Assembly (NCBI GenBank): GCA_903632075.3
Contig: CAHIKZ030000394.1
Span: 569,501-633,500, forward strand
Length of the DNA: 64,000 nucleotides
Direction: 5' to 3'
Source of the DNA: Acanthosepion pharaonis
Taxonomy: Eukaryota; Mollusca; Cephalopoda; Sepiida; Sepiidae
Below are positions 22,006 to 34,842 of the stretch, piece after piece (position 1 is the stretch's first letter; each line of letters begins with the position of its first letter). The notes beneath the pieces are model-generated. The model did not search any database. It was not told where the DNA came from and worked only from the letters and a program-made list of their open reading frames with translations. Both the position numbers and the translations under genes were made by a program.

Positions 22006-22479
22006 CATATATACAAACATGAGTCAGAGTCTTAGTTGGAGGTAGTAAAAACTTAGTTGCATATGTTTCCAAGTAAGTTAACAAATTAGAAATAATAAGC
22101 AAGCTGAAATACTAACAAAAGGTAGAAAAAGCTTCTGATTTGAATGTCAGTGTTTCACAAAAGATAGCCACATGTAGCCAGCATCTCTTGCCATGAGACG
22201 ATATATTTTTCTAGGTTACCTGCTGTTCTGAAACTGGTGTGGTTGGCTTTATTTTCCCGTTCATGAAGAATTGTGTGATACTTTATATTTAAGGATAGAT
22301 AATTATTTTTATATCTCTACACAGTCTTTAATCAGTTATGTGAGTTTTTTTTATCTCAAAAATGTTTATTTTTTAAAACCCACAAAACTTTCAACTGTAA
22401 CATACCAACCCTAACATATCCCAATATACCAGATACCTTTTGTGTTGTTTGAGTTACATCCCCTCTCTATTGTAATACT

Positions 22480-22630
22480 TCTACACTATAGAAGACCTAC
22501 ACAGACTCAGCAGGGATTGTAACTATAAAAGCCGTCTACACTGTGCCATGTTGTAGCTCAATAAAGCTTCAGTAAGCACAAACCTAACTCTTTTCCAGTG
22601 TTCATCACAATTTATTGAAATACCTCACTC
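22480..22630 (+). promoter_or_regulatory. Possible 5' LTR remnant of the Gypsy element
   Basis: Just before the Gag frame there is TATAAAAGCCG near 22526-22536, a start-like region, and AATAAAGC near 22560, an arrangement that fits an LTR promoter and polyadenylation signal. No matching downstream LTR was recognised, so the call is tentative. Confidence 0.3.
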
Positions 22631-25600
22631 TGTAAGAATGGAACATGTTCTCTGCCCAGACAAACCCATTATGAACCCAAATTCAATAAACGCTGAAAAG
22701 GCTTACCATTACTGACGAAAAACTTTTGAAAACTTTATTGAAGACTGTGGATATGGAGCACTCAACAAATTGTGTTGCTTAATGAAATGTCTCAGCTAGT
22801 GTTTATGAGTATTTCACCAATGCTGTCACATATGAAGAAGCCCTAGAAACTCTTGACAAGATGTATATTAGAAGGAAAGATGAAATGGTCACTCATCATC
22901 TACCCACTTCAGGGACAATAGAATCACCCTATGACCTACACAGACTCAGCAGGGATTGCACATTCACAGCTGTTACTGCTGAACAATGCTGCACAGATCT
23001 AGTAAAGGATACATTCATTAATAGGTTACTATTCACTAACATCTGGCAATGCCTACTGGAAAATGTAAACCCTATAATCCTACAATCAAGTGAGGATCTT
23101 AGACCTGGCCCAACATTATACAGAAACTTTTATACCACAAGATTCTGCTGCTGAAATGACAGAAAAACCTCCTCTCACTTCTGCCCCTCATCAGCTCCAG
23201 GACTCTCTTGAAACTAGCATTGCTTCAGCTAGATGTAAATGTTTTTTCCATGAGCTCAAGTTACACCCCCATTTGTCATGCTCAGCGAAAAATGATGATT
23301 GCTCTAAGTGTGGCAAAAAGGATCACTGAGCTAGGATATGTAAAAATAGGTTCACCTATTGTCTGGTTTACACTCCTTCCCCTTCTATTGAACAGGAGTA
23401 GAGGTTTATCCATTGCTTCCTGTTTAGGGTTGGGTTTCTGATTCCTTCTAAAGTTTTCTCATTCTCTTTTGCTCACAGTAACCCCTTGTATCATAGTGGC
23501 ATTATCACCTTCCTTGGGGTGAAATGATTAAAAAAAATAAGAAAGTCTATATCCCTTGTATATTCTCAGTGACATCATTTAGCTGCTTTTCAAAAACAAT
23601 TATAAAAATTAAGGCCAACAGAATTCCTATTAATGCTCTGATTAACACAGGCAGCACAGAAAATTGTATCAGTGCAAGTATCATGAAGTCAAACCAGTGG
23701 AGAACATTTTCTTGTTCCAGCTGAGCAGCCAAGGCAAACGCTGCATGTAATTGGATATTGTTTAGAAGACCTGAGTTTTAAAGGTGCCTTGTACAATGCA
23801 GTAAAGTTCTTCATAATGAAAAACCTTGGTTGTAACACAATTTCCTTCAGCAACACTCTTGTGTAGAGATACCATTCGGTGAACCAAAACTAGCTTTAAA
23901 AATCTGTGGACTAACAGCAATTAACATGCCTTACCCATCACTCTTTACTAACTTAACTCCTTACTGAAAACTAATATTTATAAAATCAATGCAATATACA
24001 AATGAAGACAAGCAGTTTATTAATAGAGAAATTATAAGAATGCTTAAAGAAAGAATTATAGAACTGAGCCAGTTTCTATGGAGAGCACAAGTCCTTTTAA
24101 TATCCTCAGAAAATCACAAAAAGAATGGTTGTCGACTACTCACAGAATATTAATAAGTTCACTCTGCTGGTTGCATATCCATTACCTCATATCAACAACA
24201 TTGTCAGTGAGATCACTAAATATTGTATATATAGCATGTTGAATCTTCAGAGTGCCTACCACCAGGCCACTATAAGACTAAGTGACAAAACTTATATGAC
24301 ATTTGAGGCAGGTGGTTGACTGTACAAGTTTTACAAGATTCCCTTCAGGGTAACAAACTTGTGTGGCCAGTTTTCAAAGAATAATAGACAAAATAATTTC
24401 AAGAGAAAAATTAGAAGGCACTTTCATCCATATTGATAATGTAACTTTATGTGGCTCACCAATCCAACCATGATAGAAATCTCAGTTTATGGTGTAAGTA
24501 GAAAAATACAACCCTTTTGTGTCAAGATATCATTCAGTAGACCCAATACAACTCTAAAAATCTGTGAACTAATGACAGTTAACATTCCTTACCTATCACT
24601 CTTTACCAGCTTAATTCCTGACCATAAACCAATTCCTATAAAATCAATCCAACCATGATAGAAATCTTGGACTGTTTATGGTGGCAGTTGAAAAATGCAA
24701 CCTAATGTTAAAAAATTACAAATGCTTCTTTCGCCAAAATACCATCAAACTACTTGGAAATGTTGTGAGTAAAGGTGTCATGAAGCCAGACCCAGAATGT
24801 TTAAATCTACTTCTTAACCTGTCAATTCCATGTAATTTACCTGCTCTTCAATGGACATGGGGGTTGTTCACACATTACACCCACTGGATACCTTCATTCT
24901 CAAATATAGTGCACCCATTAACAATGAATTCTAAATTCCCTCTACCTCCTCATGTCCATCAGAGCATTCAAGGATATAAAAAGAGATATTGCTAAAGCTG
25001 TGGTCACAGCAGTAAATCCTTCTATACTCCTGGTGTTTGAGACAGATACATCGGACTGCACCACAGCCACCTCATTAAAACAATATGGTTGACCTGTGGC
25101 ATTTTTTTCAAGAACATTCACATGATTCAAGCAGCGATTGAAAAAGAAGCATACACCTTTGTTGGGAAACTAAGAAAATGGTGACCTGATGCCATTTCAG
25201 ATTAATTACTGACCAGAAATCAATCTTGTTTATGTTCAATCCCAAAACAATGAGCAAAATAAAAAACAAAAACAAGAAAATAGCAAGGTATAGGATGGGG
25301 CTTTCTGACTTCTCATTTGATGTAATATATCACAGCAGCAAAGAAAATGCTGTGGTTGATGCACTCTCAAGGGTGTACAGCTCAACAACCAGCACAAATC
25401 TCTTCAATCTACATAAGGAATTGTGCCACCTGGGTTTAACAAGAATGCTCTATATCATTTTGAATCAGAACCTTACAATTTTCAGTTGAAGACATAAAAA
25501 GGAGCTGTAAAAACCTGCTAAATATGTGTGGAATTTAAACCTAGTTTCCTTCTACAAGCCCAGTACTTGAACTATTATAAAAGCCACCTAATTTTTTGAA

Positions 25601-26495
25601 AGACTTTCTCTGGATTTTAAGGGACCACTTTCATTGAAAACCAGGAATAAGTACATATTAACAATTATCAATGAGTATTCTTGCTTTCCAGTCACCATAC
25701 CCTATTCAGATATAACAGCAACAACTGTGATTGAAGCCCTCAGTTCACTTTTTACCCTCTTTGGACCACCTGCATGCATCCACTCTGATCAGGGGACTAC
25801 CTTTATGTCAGGACACGCGAAGCAATTTTGTGAGAACAGGGAGTGACTGTAAGTAGGACAACACCATACAAACATTAAGGCATTGGTCAATGTGAAAGAT
25901 ACAATAGCATAATCTGAAAGACAATATAGTTGACAACAGCTAACAATAGGTTTTCAGTAGACTGCTGGGAAAATCATCTTTCTGAGGCTTTATATGCCAT
26001 TAGAACACTGCTGTACATGATAACTAATGCTACTCTACATGGGAAGTTCTTCTCTTTCCAATGACAAAGCCCTATGCGTACTTCTCTGACATAGTGGCTT
26101 TTTCAACCTGGAACCATGCTGCTGAAATGACATGCTCACTAGAGATCTGGCACCAGTGGGAAAGGAATTAGGACCTGCAACCACTGGGATATCATCAAGT
26201 AATGGCTCTGCTAACAATGTTCCCTGTTCCTCTTACAAGGATTGCCAGGAGGCACCAAGCTCAGATCCTTTACCATGTGACACGAGCTCTGACAAATGGT
26301 CTGTACCCCAGAAACAGGCTCATCCTGATGCTGATTTTTCTCTTTCAGAAAGTGAACAGCCTAAGCACCAAAGAAGGCAAAAGTGCTTCAAATCAAAGTT
26401 CCAAATTCCAAAGCTAGATAGGCCAACCAGCCCTGAGACTCATCAGAATCTGAAGAGTGTTATATCTGTTATTGTTCTGTTATTGTTAGATTAAG
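22631..26495 (+). mobile_element. Ty3/Gypsy retrotransposon relic (gag-pol)
   Basis: Frames broken by many stops are colinear with a Ty3/Gypsy polyprotein. Gag starts near 22639 (MEHVLCPDKP) and continues through the LHRLSRDCTF region. A nucleocapsid-like Cys/His region with C.KCGKKDH lies near 23280-23330. The protease reads ALINTGSTENCI near 23632-23670, with the catalytic Asp replaced by Asn (AAC at 23644). The RT has VVDYSQNINKFT, YPLPHI and LQSAYHQA near 24128-24270. The RNase H region follows near 25020-25360, with SKENAVVDALSRV at its end. The integrase zinc region is near 25400-25440, and a catalytic-core piece (HSDQGTTFMSG) is near 25770-25815. The stops and the protease change make it a dead pseudogene copy. 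Confidence 0.8.
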
Positions 26496-29155
26496 CTCTC
26501 CCTTCATAACTTGGTAGGTTCTTGCTAGCAGCAGTATGTTTATCTCCCCCACAGTTCTTAATGGACTCAACCTCTCAGCTTCATATAAACTGTGCCTATT
26601 TCTCCTTGAGAGTCTACCACATGCTTGTAGAACCCTTGTCACTCTGAACCAGTGGTTACTAAACATGGTAGCAGAATGTAGTTAAAAAAATAAATAAAAA
26701 TGACTGATAAAAGGAAGGAAAACAAATTTTTGACCCCACCAGCATGGAAGACTGAAACAACATCTTATGATGATTGGAAGTTTGATACCAAATTATGGAC
26801 TGAATTCACCAAGACAGAAAAGAGGCAACAGGGATTTGCAATCTACAATATTTTACCAACTGAAAAATTGATGAGAAAGTGAGATTGGCCATGCAAAATG
26901 AAGAAATCAGGATTGAAGATGAGAATGCTGTTGAGCAGATTTTTACTATTTTAGATAAGTCATTTATGAAAGATGATGTAGTGGCAATGAATCTAAAGCA
27001 ATATGTTTACTTTTTACATTTTATTGATCTCTTCAGTAGATTTAGTAAAAGTAAAGTGATTAGAAGAAAAACTCCTAAAGTGATTATAGATAATGTTGCA
27101 TTTGAGTGGATAGTTGCTGGTTTTGGACATCTAAAGAAATTTCTAGTTGATGATGGTGGGGAATTTGTTAATGCAGAATATAGAGAGATGGTGGAACAAT
27201 TTAATGTAGAGGTTTGTACCACTGTTGCATAGTCACCATGGTCAATTGGCATATGTGAGAGAAATCACTATGTCATAGATGTGTTTGTACAGAAAATGAT
27301 GGGGAGATGATCCCAAAATGTAAATGAATGTGGGAAATCAATGCAAAAAACTGTAGCTAAAACCACCTTGGATATAGTCCAATTCAGCCTGTGTTGGGCT
27401 ACCACCTTAACTTACCATCAATTATGGAGAATTAACTCCCAGCCTCAGAAGAAGCAGAAATAAGTGATACGGTTATTAAACATCTCAATTCATTGCATGC
27501 AACAAGAAGAGCTTATATGAAAGCAGAATCATCAGACATAATCATTGTGCTACAATGTCAGAACATCAGGAGATCAAATTTTGTTGGCAGAAAATTGTAT
27601 ATTTTATAAGAATGAAAAATATAAAGTTGGGAATACATTTGAATAAACTGAAAGATGAAATAGTGAAAAAAGATAAAGAAGAAATTAATGACAATGGAAA
27701 AGAAGATGGGCTTACATGTGTGAGAGAGAGAGAGTGATCAGGATGAAGCAAATATGACTTTTCTGTCAATTGACAGTCACTGGAAGCCTGAAGTCATCAA
27801 AGCAAAGGAGCAGCAACTGGAAAATTGTAGTGTTTTTGATGTCTACAAAGAGGTACAGGACAGGGACCAGAAGACATTGTCAACATACTGGGTGGTGACA
27901 GAGAAGTCTTTAGCTGGGGGAAAGAAACAAGTGAAAACCATATTGGTTGTAAGAGGTTTTGAAGAAGAGAGTGTTCAATCAGATAGAAATGTGAAACAGA
28001 CAATTCTATAGAGATATATTTATTATGCCACCTATAAAAATAAAGGAAGATGGTGTAATATGGAAGTTAAACAAAGCAGCATAGGGCCCTGATGATGCAT
28101 CTTGAAGTTGGTATTTCAGTCTAAAAAATGTTCTTAGCAGATTGGGTTGTAAGCAATCTGGGTTGGACAAAGACCTCTTTAGATGGTATAACAATGAGAA
28201 ATTAGAAGGAATATTTGTGATGCACATGGATTTCTTATTTGTGGAAACTAATGATTTTAACAAGAGTGTCATTGACCCCATTGCCAGAAGATATAAAGTT
28301 GGAAAGAGATCCATAGAAAATTTCTGCTATGTTGTTGTGTCACAAAATAAAAGAAATGCCGTTCAAGTAAACCGAAATGTGTATACAACTGAAATGAGGG
28401 AAATTCCAATTTCTGCAAGCAGAAAAATAATAAAACATCCCTACTGAACAGAAATTAAATGGATGCTAATCAGCTAAATTGATCAGCAACACAAACACTG
28501 CCAGAATTGAGTTTCAATGCATTGGAACTCAATATGTCAAGGCAGCATCCAATAGTTGAGCAGTTACTAAGAGCCAACCAAGTAATCTGCCAAGCAAAGC
28601 AAGCTCAAATAAATACCTGCATTCCCAATCTTGGTAGCTTTAGAGAATGTAAAATTGATGTTTTCTGTGATACATCATGGGGGTAATCTTCAAGGTGGGT
28701 CTCAAGTGCTCAGGGACATGTAATATTTGTAACTGGTAAAGAGCAGAGAAGTTGTTCACTACCTTGGACATTCAACAAAATTATATGCAAGGTGTCCAGC
28801 ACTTTATCATCTGAAACACTTTCAATGTATGATGCAGTTTTATGAAGTTATCTATCAGGGCAGTCTACTAACAGGGATATACTGTAACAGTTATACCACA
28901 AATAAAATACCCATTACTGTATACACAGACAATAGATCTTTGCATCAAAATATTCATTCCTCGAAGCAAGTCCATGAAAAATGACTGCAAATTAACAATG
29001 CTGAGATCTGAAGAATGATCACTCAGGGAAAGATACAGATTATAAAATGGGTCCAAACTGCCTTTCAACTTGCAGATGTACTGACAAAAAGACAAGCAGA
29101 TTCAAGCAGGATGCTAGAAGTTCTTGCCAATGGAGATCTTATCAACTAATAAATT
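26496..29155 (+). mobile_element. Ty1/Copia retrotransposon relic with internal deletion
   Basis: The Gag frame starts at 26700 (MTDKRKENKFLTPPAWKTE..) and continues in another frame at 26879-26990 (VRLAMQNEEI-like, ENAVEQIFTILDKSF). At about 27000 the sequence jumps straight into the integrase core (HFIDLFSRFSKS, FLVDDGGEFVNAEYR, then WSIGICERN), so the rest of Gag and the protease are deleted. The RT region begins near 27790 (KEQQLENCSVFDVYKEVQ, TYWVVTEKS, VVRGFEEE), and 28142-28447 carries LGCKQSGLDKDLFRWYNN. The catalytic box is HMDFLF where a DD pair is expected. RNase H remnants (CDTSWG near 28670; ADVLTKR-like near 29080) follow. 26496-26690 may be a leader or LTR piece; no 3' LTR was identified. 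Confidence 0.8.
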
Positions 29156-29259
29156 CCAGTTATTTTATTTAAAAAACCCATAGAAACCTTTATCGGACAA
29201 CATTTGTTATGTTGGTATGACTACATATATGCACAAATCTTTTTCTTTCTATCCCTTTT

Positions 29260-29600
29260 CTTAGTATGTATCCCACACTGTTATAATAGAAGATCTGATA
29301 GAGGTGGTGAAATGTTGTAATAGCCAGGGTGCAAATTTACTGTAGATGACCTTGTGATCAAGGCACTCTCTAGACATTTATGTTGTAGTGAGTTGTTTTC
29401 TCCTTTGATCAGAATAGCATTAATTGTTATCAGTTTCATTCTAAAATCACCAGCACCCCTTATTCATGTACATGTGTAGTCATGCCAATTTAACAAATTT
29501 AGTCCAATGAAGTCCTGAAGGCTGAAATACATTAACTTCACCAATATTGTTCTTGATATATAAAAATATATATCATTATCTTATAGATATATATGTTAAG
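29260..29600. repeat. Solo end of a Penelope-like element
   Basis: 29275-29415 matches 52540-52660 (TAACAGAAGATCTG-like, GGTGGTGAAA, GGATGACC.TGTGATCAAGGCA). 29549-29575 (TTCTTGATATATAAAAATAT) matches 53598-53620. 29503-29530 (CCAATGAAGTCCTGAAGG, then CTGAAAT) matches, inverted, 52368-52396. These three blocks are the two ends of the PLE at 52340-53640 brought together without its coding part. Confidence 0.5.
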
Positions 29601-29929
29601 ACAAAGCTTATAAATGACATATTTCACTGAACATTTGTTGGTCTTGACTTCTTTAGGTCAGAATGAAAAACAAAACTGTATGTAAGGAAAATATGTTGGG
29701 ATTTAGGAGGATAGGAGGTGCAATAAATTACTATGTTTTGTCTTTAATTCTGATCTGCAGAAGCTGAGGCCAACAGATATTTTGTGAAATGCATTCTTTA
29801 TTAGCTTTTCCACTTTGTCTTATATCCCTACTTTTGATTCAGATACTATTACGCATCCTACAAACACAAATATTTAATATATGTATAATAATAATAGCTG
29901 GTGACTTGTATTTGAGGATACCCATCTGC

Positions 29930-30390
29930 TAGGGTGGGTAGCCAATCCCTATTGCAGGCTCTCACTCAGGCACATTTGTGTTTGTTCAACACCCACAGAA
30001 CCAAACTGTAGTTTATACTGCAACTATGCTGAGCATACTTTAGTTACAGTTTCTGGGAGAGAGTGTGTTATCTAGAATGATCAACAATCTGAACAACACC
30101 AGCATGCTCAAACTCTCAGTCACAATGGCTTGTGACTTTGTTCTAGCACAGCTATCAACAGCCACAAGTGTTCCATCTACCCAATCTCACTCACAAGACT
30201 TGGGTCAACCTGTGGTATGGTTTTTCAGGCACTTTCCAAAGATGCCGCGCATTGGGATCATCCCCACTCCAGACCGATAATATCAGGAAGTCTCCTTCCT
30301 GGAAAATCGACTATGATGAGATTTGTATACAGGTCTCATGGTCATAAAGCAAACATTCTAACCACTTGGCCACATGCTCATATAAATTTG
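29930..30390 (-). mobile_element. tRNA-derived SINE (family B), near full length
   Basis: On the - strand the head starts near 30390 with GAGCATGTGGCCAAGTGG (A-box region, 30362-30379). A degenerate B-box lies near 30322-30332. The long body runs to 29930. Related copies are 10765-11062 (no head) and 62-195 (head only). At about 460 bp it is long for a simple SINE. The 100-base open frames inside are not genes. Confidence 0.65.
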
Positions 30391-32830
30391 ATTTTTGAAT
30401 ACAGAATACAGAAAAATTACTGTAATTAGCCGTAATATCAATTGTCTCTGATTCTGCAGTTTCATGGCATTGTGTCCACTTTTCAAGAGGTTGATTCATG
30501 TATTAAATATTTCCAATTATATCTGTTTTTTTCAATTTTCATATTTGCATTTTCTTTTTAACTCAATTAGGGACACATGCATATTCATGTTTTAACATAT
30601 GCTCATGTGTTCATTCATCAACGTAATTGTTTTTCAATTGTATATTTTCTAATTTTTATTTTTCGTTTTTATTTTTATTTGTATGTATATCTTTGATTGT
30701 TTTTTTTATATATGTATACATATATATCATATATATATGTATGTATTGTGTTTATTATATTATTATTTAATTTATATTAGTTTCTGTTGTATTTATTATG
30801 TTATATCAGTATTTGAACTGCAAAGTAAATAATGTCTGCATTTACCCATTAATTCATTTCTTTCATTTAATAATTTCATTTGGTTATTGAAATTTATTAT
30901 ATAAAATTTTTCTTCTAAACACAGTCTACATTTTCTATTATTAATATTATATGGGGGTACTTTTTTATGATTTCCCATTTAATTTTAGTTGGTATATTTT
31001 TTCTTTCTGACTCCATATATATTTTGATAATGCTGTATTATTTGCATATTTGTCTATTTTAAATGACATTTTATGATTATTAAATTTTTTATTAAAAGTT
31101 GTTTCAGTTGCTCCTATATATTTTTTCTGTGTTAATCTTATTTGATGCAGTTGCTTTATATATTATATTATTAGTTAGATATTTATTATTAAGCAGGCAG
31201 TTGTTTTTATTTTGACAATTACAATTATTGTTGCTATTTTATGGGTTTGTTTTATTGTAATTGCTATTATTTTTGTTTAATATTTTATTATGATTATTTA
31301 TTATTTTCTCCATATTATTCTTACAGCTATAACTGATTTTGATTGTATTTTTGTTAATGATTTTTGATAGTTACTATTTTTAGGGAAGTGTTTTTCAATT
31401 AATTCAAAAAATATTTTTCCTATTTTTGTTTTTATTATTAAAAGGTGGATTAAACCAAATTAAAATTCTTTTTCTTTTATTTTTGTATGTACTATTGTTA
31501 GTTTTGTATTCTAATTTATTTGAATAATGACTTTTTCTAGATCCTGAATCATATATTTTTTATTTTCTTGAGACATCTTTATATTGCTAGAGTTGCAATT
31601 TTATTATTAGATGTAGGTATATGCTTAAATACATTAGGTGGGTGATTTAAATTTTTGTTTATATATATGGGATTATTATTTGCTTTCCTATATGGTTTGT
31701 ATGTGTTATTATTTAAATTAAATGTTATGTCTAGAAAATTTACTATTTTGAGCTTAGATTTTATGTCTATTGTAAATCATAATTGGTTAAATATTTCTAT
31801 TATTTGTTTTCTAATATTTTCTGTTTTTCTACCATTACAAATTCTTACAATTTTTAAACTGTTGTCTCTATGTAAACCAATATCCTTTTATTAATGATAT
31901 TTGATAAATTATGTATAATGTATATCCCTATAAGTTTAGATTTTCTGCCATCATAACTACCCACTGATATGTCAAAGTTCTCATTATTATTGCTATTATT
32001 CTTTTTTTAGCCATATTTTATGGTTGTAGTATAATAATGATTTTCTACAATGATTAATTCTAATTATTTGTTTTGAATGTTTATGTATTGTGTTGCTAAA
32101 TTTAATTCTTTATTTAATATATACTTGGTAATGGATGAATAAAAATCTTATATATCTATTTTTATAAAAGCAATTGTTTTTGTTTGTAATATTGTTGAAC
32201 TAATTAATAGTTTCTTTTGTATTTTTTCCATTAATTTATATTTATTATTTTTCTTAATTTCAAACATATTTTTCTACTATTTGTTTACTTATTTTTCCTA
32301 TATTACTTTTTGTAGGATTTAATAATCTACAAGTAGGTTTGTTTAGAAAGTTATCCTTATGATCTTTCAATTTAATTTAATGAAAATGCTTCTACTTTCA
32401 TTAATTGCTTAATTCTGTTATCTAATTTTAATTTTGTTTCTATGGTTTTTGCTTCTTTATTTATATTATTTTCTGATTCATTGCTGGTGGTTTTGTAAAA
32501 CTTATGTACCTCTTTTTCAGTTAGTTTGTTATATTTGGTAGGTTCCATTTTATAGATTGTTCTTCTTGAATAAATAGTTTATTTGATTTATTTATTGATT
32601 TTATTATTAAGAAAGTAAAATACTGTAAAATGTAGCACATGTAAAAAAAAGATGCAAATATGAAAATTAAGGAAAAAAAATGGACACAATTGGAAATATT
32701 TAAAATGTGGATGAACCCCTTGAAAAGTGGACACAGTGTCACAAAACTGTGGAGTTGAGGACAATTGATATGTACAATTACGGATAATTACAGTAAGAAA
32801 TTTTTCTGTATTTAAAAATCCAATTTATCT
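30390..32830 (-). mobile_element. Penelope-like element (RT + GIY-YIG) flanked by inverted repeats
   Basis: The - strand, although broken, reads an EPTKYNKLTEKEV.KFYK start near 32550, a KPTCRLLNPTKS-like RT segment near 32310-32340, then RT remnants. Near 31190-31000 lies the GIY-YIG endonuclease: NIIYKATASNK, EKIYIGATETTFN, NNHKMSF and NNTALSKYIW. It is followed by a Cys-rich tail, CRLCLEEKFYI and LLNERNELMGKCRH (30978-30796). This RT plus C-terminal GIY-YIG order defines Penelope-like elements. The coding part is bounded by inverted copies of a roughly 190-bp repeat, 30390-30580 and 32625-32830, sharing GTGTCCACTTTTCAAG, AATATTTCCAATT and ATTTTCATATTTGCAT. The element is inactive. Confidence 0.75.
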
Positions 32831-32954
32831 ATGTTCTAGTCCAAATATAGTAAAAATCTGTTCATTATCAATTTAAATCTTATATTATAATAAAGAGAAA
32901 GAACAGTAAGATATATAATCCTGTGTTCTTATTAATAATTTTTATTTTTACAAA

Positions 32955-33232
32955 AATATTATAAATTTACTAATTTAAAAATAGGGTTCCACCACTACAC
33001 AGGAATTACCATGTTTCAAAAACAGAAACTAAAACCTTAAAATTCAATTATAGAATTAAATTAAAGTCCCTAGTCCTGTTTCATTTTCAAGTTTGCTTGA
33101 AAATGAAACAGGACTAGGGATTTTATTTAATTCTATAATTGAATTTTAAGTTTTCAGTTTCTGTTTTTGAAACAGGGTAAATCCTGTGTAGCAGTGGAAG
33201 CATATTTTTAAATTAGTAAATTTATAATATAT
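32955..33232. repeat. Fold-back element, about 137-bp arms
   Basis: Left arm 32955-33091 and right arm 33096-33232 are inverted copies (by eye about 85% identical) around a 4-base loop TTTG. The inner 23 bases (CCTAGTCCTGTTTCATTTTC and so on) are perfect. Each arm carries GAAACA.GGTAA..CCTGTGTAGC, which resembles hammerhead stem III and cleavage-site sequence, but no CUGANGA core was found. A half copy lies at 36125-36300. Confidence 0.8.
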
Positions 33233-33309
33233 ATATGTGTGTGTGTGTAGAAACTCTCCATTTTCATAGACAGTTTCTACCCTCTCTTAGTCCACATAAA
33301 AGAAAAACT

Positions 33310-33375
33310 GAGAATGTTAGAAAAACTGAATAAAATATTATAAAAATTTTCCTTGTCCATCACATATATACGTAC
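33310..33375 (+). repeat. Short repeat with AGAAAAACTGAATAAAA motif
   Basis: Shares AGAAAAACTGAATAAAA and TTTTCCTTGTCCATCA with 14400-14460 and, partly, with the fold-back at 52100-52255. Confidence 0.5.
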
Positions 33376-33679
33376 AAGTGGCAACCAAACTTTTTGTGGA
33401 ATTTAACCATGAAAATGATTACTTTTCATAACATCTAGTTTCTCTCATCTTCAGAGAAGTGTTCTTGGCATGTTTATAGCATTCTCACACATATTAGCAG
33501 TAAAAGTATGTTCTCTATTTAACTCAGCTGCACTGTCAAAATAAGTTAAATCATATATAACTAATTCTAATTTCTATATCTCCATTTTTGCACCGTATTA
33601 ATTATATCTTATAATTGTCCCCTGTACCTAAGAACTCTCTTTCCTTTTATCACTTACACTTCTTTATCTGTATATTTTA

Positions 33680-34060
33680 GGGTTTTTAAATATAACTTTG
33701 TATTTTTAAGTAAAACTTTATATTTTTAAATATAACTTGTTTTTGATTTGACTCATCTTTAAAGTTAAAAATTTTAAATTTATTTATTTCATTTTTATTT
33801 CTGAATGTATAATTTATTTTATCTTATATTTTCATTTCTAAATATTTTTATTCTTTACTTAAACTATTGATTTAAATATAAACATTTTTAAATATAATTT
33901 TACTTAATTTTAATATAAATTATCTAAATATAACTTATTTTTAATTTATTTAAATATATCTTATTTCTAAATATAACTTGTCATTATAAGAGTACTTTTA
34001 AGTATGACTGTATTTTTAAACATAACTTTATCTATATAATTTAAGGTTTTTTAAAATCCC
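33680..34060. repeat. AT-rich degenerate tandem repeat
   Basis: Repeated variants of TTTTTAAATATAACTT, with spacing of roughly 20-40 bases and almost no G or C. No gene. Confidence 0.65.
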
Positions 34061-34516
34061 CTTTTTATTCTTCTCTTAGTTTCAAATTAACATTTCATTC
34101 TTCATATAAATCCAATTTAATGTCATAAGGTTAATATCTGGGTTTAATTTTATAAAACCTCTCCCATTTAAAACTAATACCTTCCACCCTACCCTAATCA
34201 CTGTCTTGTACCTTTCGTCTGACTGGAACATTGAAATGGATAAATTCTGTATTAGTTTTTTGATTTTTTTTTGTAGCTGTCACAGTTAAATTTCTAATTC
34301 TGACACAAACTCAGTATATACTGTGGTGGAATAAGACTGACGAATTTCATTGGTTGAAATAAGCCTATTCCTCATATGAGTTAATTTTGGGTTTTATTGT
34401 GTACTAATTATTTGCTCTGTAATAATAAATACATTGAGCTCTCTTTGTAGATCAGTTTTAATATTTTATATTACTATGATCCACTTGGATTATATACTAA
34501 TGGATTTATTACCTTT

Positions 34517-34519
<3 letters not shown>

Positions 34520-34575
<56 letters not shown>
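34520..34575. repeat. (TA)n microsatellite
   Basis: Pure TA tract of about 56 bases on the 5' side of the hammerhead fold-back at 34660-34845. Confidence 0.95.
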
Positions 34576-34577
<2 letters not shown>

Positions 34578-34659
34578 AAATAAGAGAAAGAACAAATGGT
34601 GTAAAAATCCAGTTTGTAGCATTTACATTTTAAAAATGTGTTCAATACAAAGTTGAGCA

Positions 34660-34842
34660 AAATATTATTATAATATTTTTATTATAAGAGATTATAATAA
34701 AAACATTTTAAATCGTTACGCAAAAGATTTCATGTTTCAATACTATACCAACCATCATCTGAGGAAGTACAATTATAGTATTGAAACATGAAAGTGTTTG
34801 TGTAGTGATTTAAAATGTTTTTATTATAATCACTTATAATAA

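Noticed and set aside
34335..34370. CTGACGA ... GAAAT as a hammerhead
   Set aside because: No stem II can form between the two blocks.
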